From: JBCCMB01 sp039026555
GTDB taxonomy: Bacteria; Pseudomonadota; Alphaproteobacteria; Caulobacterales; Hyphomonadaceae
Direction of reading: 5' to 3'
Length of the DNA stretch: 14,436 bases
Assembly (NCBI GenBank): GCA_039026555.1
Contig: JBCCMB010000065.1
Coordinates: 1-14,436 of the forward strand
Both the position numbers and the translations under genes were made by a program. Positions 1-6,142 of this stretch are shown piece by piece. The notes under the pieces are model-generated. The model did not search any database, was not told the origin of the DNA, and saw nothing but the letters and a program-made list of their open reading frames with translations. Position 1 is the first letter of the stretch. Each line of letters opens with the position of its first letter.

Positions 1-111
1 ATGTCCGCTGATAAAAATTATTATAATTGGTACAGTGGTTGGCGTGGTTGGACGAACAGAGATTCCAACCTTGGCTATCTCATAGGCCACCGACCCCCGA
101 AACTCCGATGA
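1..111 (+). CDS. Short or partial ORF, unrecognised, coupled to the next gene
   Basis: Frame 1 is open from the first base to a TGA at 109-111. It gives 36 residues rich in Tyr and Trp, starting MSADKNYYNWYSGWRGW and ending GHRPPKLR. The first codon is ATG, but whether that is the true start cannot be told, because the frame may continue to the left; a C-terminal fragment of a larger protein is as likely as a complete small one. Its stop overlaps the ATG of the next ORF as ATGA (108-111), the usual arrangement of translationally coupled genes, and this is the main reason to believe it. I do not recognise the family. Confidence 0.4.
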   Translation: MSADKNYYNWYSGWRGWTNRDSNLGYLIGHRPPKLR

Positions 112-527
112 GATTCGCAGCTTCCAAACTAGTTTCTCCCTTTGAATCCGCTGGCTTCGGCAGAGTTGAAAGAGAATTTGAAGGCGCATTGCCGCAAATC
201 AACACCATATCGCTAGAGCACTCGGCCGCGGACGATTGTGTCGACTTTGTCAAAATTATTTTCGACAAATATCGCAATGGGAACTTCAAAGTCATTTCAG
301 GAACACGGAAACGATCGCAGCTCCACAAATGGAAAATACGTGCCGATCTGGTTTGCTACCAAAGCGACCTTGATCGCGCCAAATGGGGAGGCGAGTTTGT
401 GGAGCCTCAGCCAAAAACAGCAATTAAGGCCGCTGTGGCGAAAGTTGTTGGCTTGTCGCCCCAAGGTGTTGAGTATCTCGACAGCAAAACGCCCAGCCCA
501 AATGTCTATGTCTGGCCAGTAAGCTAG
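108..527 (+). CDS. Hypothetical protein, 139 residues
   Basis: I do not recognise this protein. It is cytoplasmic by appearance: no signal peptide and no membrane segment. A first part (residues about 1-20) with the motif SPFESAGFGRVE and a middle part (about 44-65) with FDKYRNGNFKVISGTRKR look like ordered structure, and the pattern loosely recalls small alpha/beta proteins of the DUF4304 or immunity-protein kind; that is only an impression. The ATG at 108 is preferred over a TTG at 27 because it overlaps the stop of the preceding ORF as ATGA; no strong ribosome binding site precedes either. Codons are less GC-biased than in the genes to the right, as expected for acquired DNA. The tail ends in TAG at 525-527. 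Confidence 0.5.
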   Translation: MRFAASKLVSPFESAGFGRVEREFEGALPQINTISLEHSAADDCVDFVKIIFDKYRNGNFKVISGTRKRSQLHKWKIRADLVCYQSDLDRAKWGGEFVEPQPKTAIKAAVAKVVGLSPQGVEYLDSKTPSPNVYVWPVS

Positions 528-850
528 CACCCTCTCCAGCTTTGCCACCGACCGGCGCGATACAACAAGCTTTGAAGCAGGCACAGCACTGGCCATGCTA
601 AGCTTCGCAATTACAAGTTCTTAGGCTTGATCCTGTTCTGACCGCAATATCTCTCGTCGTTACAGAGCTCTAGATGCTTCGTCCCTGGCGGCCCTATAAT
701 AATTGCGAAGGGTTATCCAGTCTCGAGAGTGATCCAATCATCGTTATTCACTATGGAACTCTCAATTTTTGCTGCGCAGCGCAGATCTCGACGGTTTGAA
801 TTCAACGGCGTAAATTTCTCAAAACGCGTTTGGTTGGGTTGGAACAAATA
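528..850. other. Intergenic, 323 bases, no convincing gene
   Basis: AT-rich spacer between the two left-hand genes. It holds a perfect -10 hexamer TATAAT at 695-700, but the bases 16-18 upstream do not make a good -35, so it is only a weak promoter candidate for the gene starting at 851. Two perfect 10-bp palindromes lie closer to that gene: GCTGCGCAGC at 771-780 and TTGAATTCAA at 796-805. Either could be an operator, or chance. Reading frames here on both strands are short and have no coding character. Confidence 0.4.
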
Positions 851-2605
851 ATGGTTGGAACACTTCGCGCTTATTTTATTGCTCTTTTACTAGCATCAAC
901 GCCCGCTTTTGCTGACGAGATCGCGAGCGATGAGATCACCACGCACGACTACGCGGCTTGCGCGCAGTCGGACGACAGGCCGATTTGCTATTTGAGATTG
1001 ATATCGAGGGACTCAAACTTCCCCTTCCGGGAAAATCCAAGGTACGTCGAACGCCCGGACCTCTTGGAACTAATAGAGGGGAAGGATGGGAAGAATGTTC
1101 GACCTGCTGAAACGGACGCCGTTAAGAAGAAGTCGCTTGAAGTAACCATTGCGCCTGGTCGAGAGATGAGACGCGCAGCTTTGGAAGTCCGTCGGCTCGA
1201 CCGCGAAGGCGCGCCGCCGGAGATCGCATTGGCTCCATTGCTGGCGGCTGGCGAGAACATCGAAAGCCAAGCGACACTTGGTCTCCAGATGGTTACGCAA
1301 TCGCGTATCGAGATGCGAATTTCCGAGTACGGACAGCTCCTATACCATGGCACTGGGCAGGATGATGACGCGACCAATTTATCTGCGCCCTTGGTGTTAG
1401 AAATACTGAAGGCTTGGGAACAAGACCTGGATCAGCCGATCAGAACGTTTACCGACTTCAACAAGAGCAGCAGCTATTTGTCACTTGCTGGGGCATATGG
1501 CGGCCTCGGACGCAGCGACGACGTACAGCGCGTTATCAGCAAGTCTGACAGACCCGAAGAAGAGCAACCGATTTTGGCCGCGCTGACGATGCGAGACATG
1601 TCGAGTGCGTGGGCGTTGATCCGCCAAAAACTGTTAGACGACGCAACTCCGCCGGGATCCGTGCAGTTGTATGGTATTTCCAACTGGTCGGCCGAAGGTG
1701 CGAACTCTGAAATCTTGGCTGACCTCGCGAACTTGATCCAAAAGCCGGAGGTGTTGGACCGGCTTCATCAACGCGAAATCGTCAACTCCCTAAAATATCT
1801 CAACGACGAGCAGCTAGGCGTCATAGTATCGCCGCTTGAAGCGCTAGCGCGCATCGAAGAACCGGGGTCCAGATTTTCGATTCTCAGAGTTGCGGACATC
1901 TGGGTGCGCTTGGGAAAGCCTGAGGAAGTTGATCGGCTTATAGACAGAGCCGCATCGTCTACCGCCGAAAAACCACCGCCAGCATGTCGCGAGAGTGGAC
2001 GAGTTTGTCCGCATTGGGAGCTACTTGTGCTGCTCGCCATTCGCGGACGAATGGTAGAGGTTGAACAACTATTTGAGCATTTAGGCGCGACCCTAGCTTT
2101 ACGCGATGTGGTTCCTTATCCCCCCTTTGATGCGGAGGTCAAATATGGGCGCGGCGTCCCATCGTCACTGGACGATATGCTGACCAAATACGCGGAAGAA
2201 AAGCAGTACGGCCTCGCAAACAACGCCCTGAAACAGTGTACAAGAGCGCACCCCAATCCTAGCTACTCGGGATTTCAGCAACGCGATCCCGACTGGCATA
2301 GCGCATCGGCATGCGCACAGCGATTATTTGAGTTCACACGTACTGACGCCCACATAAAATTTGAACGAAACAGCATAGAGAATCGAGGTGTGCCCGCTCG
2401 TATGGCGGGCCGCTACGGGACCGCAACAACGCTTATTGAAGTTGCGTACTATGCCCGCGAGGATCAGCCGGGGTTCAGCGGATTGGCGGAGAATTATGCT
2501 CTCCAATTGTTGGAAGATGCTCCGCCTATCAAGACCGACTTCATAGCACTTACTTTGTTGCAGCTGCTCTCAGAGACAGAACTCGAGTTTCAGGGCAGAT
2601 TCTAG
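851..2605 (+). CDS. Exported hypothetical protein with probable helical repeats, 584 residues
   Basis: Starting at ATG 851, the protein opens with a standard Sec signal peptide: a short basic start (R6), a hydrophobic core at residues 7-16 (AYFIALLLAS) and a signal peptidase I site at AFA|DE (after residue 21). The mature protein should be periplasmic or secreted. An upstream in-frame TTG at 830 would place seven residues before the signal and is rejected. The body is mainly amphipathic helix; the stretch with AYGGLGRSDDVQRVI and that with VADIWVRLGKPEEVDRLID have the helix-turn-helix look of TPR-like repeats. Six cysteines fall in three close pairs, C37/C46, C379/C386 and C463/C488, which suits disulfides in the periplasm. 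No catalytic motif is recognised. It is the last gene before the tRNA-derived boundary at 2751, so it is probably cargo of an integrated element. Confidence 0.75.
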   Translation: MVGTLRAYFIALLLASTPAFADEIASDEITTHDYAACAQSDDRPICYLRLISRDSNFPFRENPRYVERPDLLELIEGKDGKNVRPAETDAVKKKSLEVTIAPGREMRRAALEVRRLDREGAPPEIALAPLLAAGENIESQATLGLQMVTQSRIEMRISEYGQLLYHGTGQDDDATNLSAPLVLEILKAWEQDLDQPIRTFTDFNKSSSYLSLAGAYGGLGRSDDVQRVISKSDRPEEEQPILAALTMRDMSSAWALIRQKLLDDATPPGSVQLYGISNWSAEGANSEILADLANLIQKPEVLDRLHQREIVNSLKYLNDEQLGVIVSPLEALARIEEPGSRFSILRVADIWVRLGKPEEVDRLIDRAASSTAEKPPPACRESGRVCPHWELLVLLAIRGRMVEVEQLFEHLGATLALRDVVPYPPFDAEVKYGRGVPSSLDDMLTKYAEEKQYGLANNALKQCTRAHPNPSYSGFQQRDPDWHSASACAQRLFEFTRTDAHIKFERNSIENRGVPARMAGRYGTATTLIEVAYYAREDQPGFSGLAENYALQLLEDAPPIKTDFIALTLLQLLSETELEFQGRF

Positions 2606-2656
2606 TTTAGAGATAGCCGAAGCTTATGCATAAGACTGGCAACGTCGGGAGGCTCC

Positions 2657-2687
2657 GATATCCCACGTTAAGCGCTGATATCCGACG
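2657..2687 (+). repeat. Pair of 11-bp direct repeats next to the attachment site
   Basis: GATATCCCACG at 2657-2667 and GATATCCGACG at 2677-2687 differ at one base and start exactly 20 bp apart, about two helical turns, so both face the same side of the DNA. They lie 64-94 bp inside the tRNA-derived boundary, where arm-type integrase or excisionase sites are often found. That function is inferred from position; the repeats themselves are seen. Confidence 0.45.
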
Positions 2688-2725
2688 ATCCGCAACGATA
2701 GCCGTCTTTAAAAATCGTTGTTTTC

Positions 2726-2740
2726 AAAGGCTTTGCCTTT
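2726..2740. terminator. Possible hairpin terminator after the exported-protein gene
   Basis: AAAGGC (2726-2731) and GCCTTT (2735-2740) form a perfect 6-bp stem with a TTT loop, flanked by short T runs at 2721-2724 and 2738-2741. It lies about 120 bases downstream of the stop at 2605. The stem is short and the T tract weak, so this is only a candidate. Confidence 0.25.
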
Positions 2741-2750
2741 TCCCGATGCC

Positions 2751-2795
2751 TTGACATCGTAGGGGTCACTGGTTCGATCCCAGTACCGCCCACCA
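2751..2795 (+). tRNA. 3' fragment of tRNA-Val(GAC), likely attachment-site remnant
   Basis: From 2751 the sequence reads as a tRNA from the anticodon loop to the end: loop TTGACAT with anticodon GAC, 3' anticodon strand CGTAG, variable region, T arm ACTGG/TTCGATC/CCAGT (2768-2784, perfect 5-bp stem), acceptor strand ACCGCCC (2785-2791), discriminator A and encoded CCA (2793-2795). The matching 5' parts are missing: there is no GGGCGGT, no D arm and no CTACG strand upstream, so this cannot be a working tRNA. Fragments of this kind are left when an integrase recombines within a tRNA gene; the intact gene is rebuilt at the other end. The orientation places the element to the left of this site. 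Confidence 0.8.
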
Positions 2796-2815
2796 TTGTT
2801 TTCATCGACTTATTG

Positions 2816-2829
2816 AAGACGCTTGTCTT
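2816..2829. terminator. Small hairpin after the tRNA fragment
   Basis: AAGAC, loop GCTT, GTCTT form a perfect 5-bp stem about 20 bases after the CCA. In the uninterrupted locus this could have been the terminator of tRNA-Val. There is no good T run, so confidence is low. Confidence 0.2.
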
Positions 2830-2870
2830 GTCGGTCTCAAAACAGTTTACGCGTCCTGCTTAGGCGTAGC

Positions 2871-2892
2871 GTCGCCGCGATTAAGCGGCGAC
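2871..2892 (-). terminator. GC-rich hairpin around the monooxygenase stop codon
   Basis: GTCGCCGC (2871-2878) and GCGGCGAC (2885-2892) form a perfect 8-bp, nearly all-GC stem. The 6-base loop (2879-2884) contains the TAA stop of the minus-strand monooxygenase. No T run follows on the minus strand, so it may end transcription inefficiently, or protect the 3' end of the mRNA instead. Confidence 0.4.
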
Positions 2893-4569
2893 CCGTTCGC
2901 CCACCATCAATGCGAGCGTTGCCTCCAGCTTGTCGGCTGCGTCCGCGACGGACAAGCGTGCGCCAATATGGCCGTCGGGACGCACGATCAACACTTCATC
3001 ATTAGAGAAAATCTCGCCGACTTGGCCGTCGGCCGGGCGGATATCGCCCTCCGCCGTTATCGAGGCGAGATCGATCGGATAGCCTTGGTCGGAGAGCGCG
3101 CGAACACGGCTCTCGAGCGCGTCCCCGGCATCCACAAAGGTCAAAACCATAAATCGGCCGAGACTCAAGAGGTCCAAGGTCGAAACGCGCGCATCGCCCT
3201 TTTGAAGCCAGCAATGCGGCAAACGAACGCCGGGAACCGTGGAGGGAATATACTGACTGATGGGATTTTCCGGCACGGGCGGCAAGCCGTCTGAGAGAAT
3301 GGCGGAAGATTCATAGCAGACGCCAAGATCTAAGCCGCCGCCGCTAAAATGCTCCGACTGGTAGATGACTTCCGACTGGACGCGCGCCTTGCGTTCGGGA
3401 TCGGCCAGCACTTGGTCGAAATCCGACATGCTCAAAACGCCGTCGCCATCATAATCCAACGCGTCATTGACGGTCGTCATCTTGTTGAAATTCTCGTGGC
3501 TTTGCTTGCAATTCGCCGCCGCCGAAGGCCGTCGCTCAGTTTCATACGTGTCCAAGAGTTTTGGGTCGAAGCCGTTCAGCACCATAGCGATCTTCCATGT
3601 CAGGTTGAACGCGTCCTGGAAGCCGGTATTCATCCCCAAGCCCCCGGTCGGTGGAAAGCGGTGCGCAGAATCGCCCACCAGAAATACGCCGTCTTTCTGA
3701 TATCCCGTCGCGACTTGAGCGGTCATCGTCCAGGCGGACATGCTCTGGATGTCAATATCGATATCGGCCCCGATCGCCATGCGCAGCAAACGCTCATAAT
3801 GCGCTTCGTCAATGTCCACGCGCGGCGAATCAGGATCTAGCGTTTTCATATAGATCCAATTGCCTTCGATATTGTGGGCGATGAAACAGCCCTCGCATTC
3901 GGGATCCATTATCCAGTAGAGAGCGCCCTCCCGCCCCTTCAACTCCTCACGCATATTGGCGTGGAAATGGACGTTGACATAGCTCTGGATTTGGTCCGGG
4001 CCTTCCATGTCAAACCCGATCGCGGCGCGCACCGGGCTGCCGGCGCCGTCCGCCGCGACGATGAAACGGGACTCGATGTCCAACATCGTTCCATCGGCTT
4101 TCTGGATCCGTGACACATACCCATCTGCCGTCTCGCTGAAACCGGTCCAATTGTGCTCGAACAAGACCGGGGCGCCATCCGCCAAATGGTCGGCGAGCAC
4201 ATCTTCAAACTGATCCTGGCTCAGCTGACATGTCGGCGTCGGCGTCTGACTCATCATTTGCATAATTCGTTCTGGGTTTTCCATGAATAAGAACACACCA
4301 AGATCGCGGCCAAGCAAATGATCCACCCATCTGACGCTGGCGAGATCAATGGGACTAGGGCCGCGTTGGCGGATGATCCCATCATCGAGCCCGATCGCGC
4401 GGCAAATCTCTAGGCTGCGAGTTGAGATCACATGCGCTTGGGGCGCTGTGTGAAGGCCAGGTCTGCGTTCAACGACAATCGCGTTGACGCCGAGGCGCTC
4501 GAACATACTGGCAGAGACCAATCCGACCGGTCCCGCACCCACAATTAGAACATCACACTGCATCGTCAT
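2881..4569 (-). CDS. Class A FAD-dependent aromatic monooxygenase (MhpA/PheA/TfdB type) with an EF-hand loop
   Basis: Cytoplasmic flavoprotein expected to hydroxylate an aromatic ring using NAD(P)H and O2. The 562-residue protein has all three family marks: the dinucleotide-binding VGAGPVG at residues 10-16 followed by acidic VVERR; the DG motif (VAADGAG) around D174; and the ribose-binding GD motif GDSAHRFPPTGGLGMNTG from 299. The C-terminal part (about 410-562) resembles the thioredoxin-like domain of the PheA/MhpA branch, ending near VRPDGHIGAR. The odd element is residues 372-383, DYDGDGVLSMSD, a textbook EF-hand calcium loop (D1, D3, D5, G6, hydrophobic 8, D12) between the FAD domain and the C-terminal domain. 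ATG 4569 is chosen because GAGAAG precedes it by 5 bases; a GTG one codon earlier is possible. No pathway genes or regulator are adjacent, so the substrate is unknown. Confidence 0.9.
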   Translation of the reverse strand: MTMQCDVLIVGAGPVGLVSASMFERLGVNAIVVERRPGLHTAPQAHVISTRSLEICRAIGLDDGIIRQRGPSPIDLASVRWVDHLLGRDLGVFLFMENPERIMQMMSQTPTPTCQLSQDQFEDVLADHLADGAPVLFEHNWTGFSETADGYVSRIQKADGTMLDIESRFIVAADGAGSPVRAAIGFDMEGPDQIQSYVNVHFHANMREELKGREGALYWIMDPECEGCFIAHNIEGNWIYMKTLDPDSPRVDIDEAHYERLLRMAIGADIDIDIQSMSAWTMTAQVATGYQKDGVFLVGDSAHRFPPTGGLGMNTGFQDAFNLTWKIAMVLNGFDPKLLDTYETERRPSAAANCKQSHENFNKMTTVNDALDYDGDGVLSMSDFDQVLADPERKARVQSEVIYQSEHFSGGGLDLGVCYESSAILSDGLPPVPENPISQYIPSTVPGVRLPHCWLQKGDARVSTLDLLSLGRFMVLTFVDAGDALESRVRALSDQGYPIDLASITAEGDIRPADGQVGEIFSNDEVLIVRPDGHIGARLSVADAADKLEATLALMVGERVAA

Positions 4570-4700
4570 CACATCTTCTCTAGTTTGCGTCTTCCAAAAC
4601 CGGGAAACTTGACGAGTAGACTTTAAGCGTCAGCCGCATTTACACCCTGTCTCACCTGCGCTCCAGATCCAACTTCCAGCAGTTCTGATAGCGCGCTTGC

Positions 4701-4724
4701 GTTCCGTCAAAATCCTTTTGGAAC
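4701..4724. other. Nested inverted repeat in the monooxygenase leader
   Basis: CAAAA (4708-4712), loop TCC, TTTTG (4716-4720), enclosed by GTTC (4701-4704) and GAAC (4721-4724) with three unpaired bases on one side. It would sit early in the roughly 180-base untranslated leader of the monooxygenase transcript. Role unknown; the rest of 4573-4749 shows nothing further. Confidence 0.25.
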
Positions 4725-4749
4725 CCATCCGAATGGCGGGCCGCATCTG

Positions 4750-4777
4750 TATATAGTTTAAATTTTGTATACAAAAA
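4750..4777 (-). promoter_or_regulatory. Candidate promoter of the monooxygenase gene
   Basis: On the minus strand TTTTTG (4777-4772) and TATATA (4755-4750) are separated by 16 bases, a fair sigma-70-type fit in an otherwise GC-rich region. The start codon is about 180 bases downstream. The palindrome at 4763-4776 covers the spacer and part of the -35. Confidence 0.4.
4763..4776. promoter_or_regulatory. Palindromic operator TTTTGTATACAAAA, GntR-type
   Basis: A perfect 14-bp palindrome centred on GTATAC. GntR-family repressors of the FadR/VanR branch commonly bind sites with a TTGTATACAA core, often near genes for aromatic-compound catabolism. Its overlap with the candidate promoter would let a bound repressor block RNA polymerase, with the aromatic substrate as a possible inducer. 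No gntR gene is in the window; the assignment rests on the motif and its place. Confidence 0.45.
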
Positions 4778-4882
4778 GGCAGGGGGGCGCACTCTTCAGA
4801 AATTGCCTGATCTCATCGACAAAAAGGGGTCGGCGCTGCGAACGCACACTCCGCAAAATCTACGAAAATTGGAGAGCAAAAA

Positions 4883-4959
4883 TGGCGGTCCGAGGAAGAT
4901 TCGAACTCCCGACCCCTTGATTCGTAGTCAAGTGCTCTATCCAGCTGAGCTATCGGACC
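4883..4959 (-). tRNA. tRNA-Arg(ACG)
   Basis: The minus strand folds as a complete 77-nt tRNA: acceptor GGTCCGA/TCGGACC, D arm with AGCTCAGCTGGATAGAGC, anticodon stem CTTGA/TCAAG with loop CTACGAA (anticodon ACG), T arm GGGAG/TTCGAAT/CTTCC, discriminator G and encoded CCA (4885-4883). ACG, read as ICG after deamination, decodes CGT, CGC and CGA. The 3' end faces the monooxygenase gene. Confidence 0.97.
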
Positions 4960-5000
4960 GCGTTCACAGGCAGCGGCGGGCCGTGTCTGCGAGAGCGGCG

Positions 5001-5029
5001 GTTCTAGCCTCGCGCCGCGTCGTGCGCAA
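5001..5029 (-). promoter_or_regulatory. Candidate promoter of tRNA-Arg
   Basis: On the minus strand TTGCGC (5029-5024) and TAGAAC (5006-5001) have a 17-base spacer, placed about 41 bases before the tRNA 5' end, between that end and the stop of the peptidase gene. Confidence 0.45.
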
Positions 5030-5046
5030 GGGCGAAACGTGAGGAT

Positions 5047-6042
5047 TTATGCAGCGCGCATCGCCGCTTCATAAACCCCGCGAGCGATGGCCCGCGCTAG
5101 ACACGCCGCCGCCAACTCGCCGATGCGCGCCAGGGTCATCGGCGCAGGTTCGGCAAGCGCGATCTTGCCCGTCGAAAGCGCAAAGACGACATCGCCGTCA
5201 AACGGCGCGAATACGGGCCGGATCGCACGGGAAAATCCGGAGAGCGCCATCTGCGCGACGCGCGAGGCCTGGCCGGGTGTGAGGGCGACGTCTGTGGCCA
5301 CGCAGGCGATTGTTGTGTTCGCGCGCGGATTGGGATTGGCTTTCGCCCCGCCCCAATCTTCAAGATCGAGCGAAAAACCGGCGGGCGGGCGGGCGCCGCC
5401 AAACTCGCCGTTCTGCTCGTAAGGCCAGGCCCAAAAAGCCTCGCATTGCGGCATGCGGGTCGATCCGAAGCAGTTCACAGCGGCGAGCGCACCGACACTC
5501 CACCCATCACTCGATACGGTGCTCGCGGACCCAAGCCCCCCGGCTTCCGCTCCCGCACGGGCGCCATAGCCAGCACCCGAAACGCCCAATTCAAAGCGTT
5601 CGTCCGCCGCATCTAGGGCGGCCGCCCCCAATTCACGATAGGGCGGCGCATCGCCCCAGGCCTTATCGCCGCCATTCGCCAGATCATAAAGAATAGCGGC
5701 CGGCACAATTGGCGATTTCGGCACGCCGGGCAGCTCTACCAGACCAAATCCGCGACCCTGGTCGCCCAGGCGCGCGGCGACGCCGTCTGCAGCCGCCAAG
5801 CCGTAAACCGAGCCGCCAGACAATACGAGCGCATCCACGGCGTCTACAAGCGTGTCAGCCGCAAGCGCGTCGGTCTCGCGCGTTCCAGGACCGCCGCCGG
5901 CAATAGCGGCGGCGCACACGGCGGCCGTCTCTGGAATGATGACCGTGACGCCGGTCATCGCCGCCGCATTGTGCGCACAGCCGACGCGCAGCCCCGCCAC
6001 ATCCGTGATCAAATTGCGCGCACCGCATCCGGTTGCCGTCAT
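5047..6042 (-). CDS. P1-family peptidase (DmpA/BapA/NylC type, self-processing)
   Basis: A 331-residue member of the S58/P1 family, which includes the aminopeptidase DmpA, beta-peptidyl aminopeptidase BapA and the nylon-oligomer hydrolase NylC. These are made as one chain and cut themselves, exposing the nucleophile as the new N-terminus of the small subunit. The expected cut here is N242|T243 in ANTTIACVATDVAL. Downstream motifs fit the family: the helix AQMALSGFSRAIRPVFAPFDGD and FALSTG. The N-terminal half has the usual AIAGGGPGTRETD and LVLSGGSVYGLAAADGV. Having Asn-Thr at the cut resembles the NylC branch more than the Gly-Ser of DmpA. No signal peptide, so cytoplasmic. AAAGGA lies 6 bases before ATG 6042. 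Likely substrates are small peptides with unusual N-termini; the exact one cannot be read from sequence. Divergent from the gamma-glutamyltransferase gene. Confidence 0.88.
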   Translation of the reverse strand: MTATGCGARNLITDVAGLRVGCAHNAAAMTGVTVIIPETAAVCAAAIAGGGPGTRETDALAADTLVDAVDALVLSGGSVYGLAAADGVAARLGDQGRGFGLVELPGVPKSPIVPAAILYDLANGGDKAWGDAPPYRELGAAALDAADERFELGVSGAGYGARAGAEAGGLGSASTVSSDGWSVGALAAVNCFGSTRMPQCEAFWAWPYEQNGEFGGARPPAGFSLDLEDWGGAKANPNPRANTTIACVATDVALTPGQASRVAQMALSGFSRAIRPVFAPFDGDVVFALSTGKIALAEPAPMTLARIGELAAACLARAIARGVYEAAMRAA

Positions 6043-6101
6043 AGCGCTGTCCTTTTTCTACGCAAAACAGGGCTCTGCGTCTTCTAGCGCAGCTCTTCGT
6101 C

Positions 6102-6129
6102 TGTATGCTGGGGCGAGCCGACCTGGCAA
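6102..6129 (-). promoter_or_regulatory. Candidate promoter of the P1 peptidase gene
   Basis: On the minus strand TTGCCA (6129-6124) and CATACA (6107-6102) with a 16-base spacer, in the 100-base gap between the two divergent start codons. The gap also has CTGCG/CGCAG inverted around 6075-6092. No good matching promoter was found for the plus-strand gene. Confidence 0.3.
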
Positions 6130-6142
6130 GGAGCAGATAGTC

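Noticed and set aside
27..107. TTG start at 27 for the hypothetical protein
   Set aside because: No ribosome binding site, and the ATGA overlap at 108 gives a better explained start.
297..596. 99-residue minus-strand ORF at the left end
   Set aside because: Opposes the more gene-like plus-strand ORF at 108-527 and has no recognisable feature or ribosome binding site.
2742..2795. A complete tRNA gene ending at 2795
   Set aside because: No acceptor 5' strand, D arm or 5' anticodon strand precedes it. The local CGATG/CATCG hairpin around 2744-2759 is not a tRNA anticodon arm.
3349..3840. 163-residue plus-strand ORF opposite the monooxygenase
   Set aside because: Shadow of a well-supported gene; Arg/His-rich and without family character.
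4803..5042. 79-residue plus-strand ORF
   Set aside because: It runs antisense through tRNA-Arg; its middle is the translated reverse complement of the tRNA, a known kind of false gene.
5852..6142. Upstream extension of the gamma-glutamyltransferase frame
   Set aside because: It overlaps the divergent peptidase gene, has no signal sequence, and ATG 6143 has a good ribosome binding site followed by a signal peptide.
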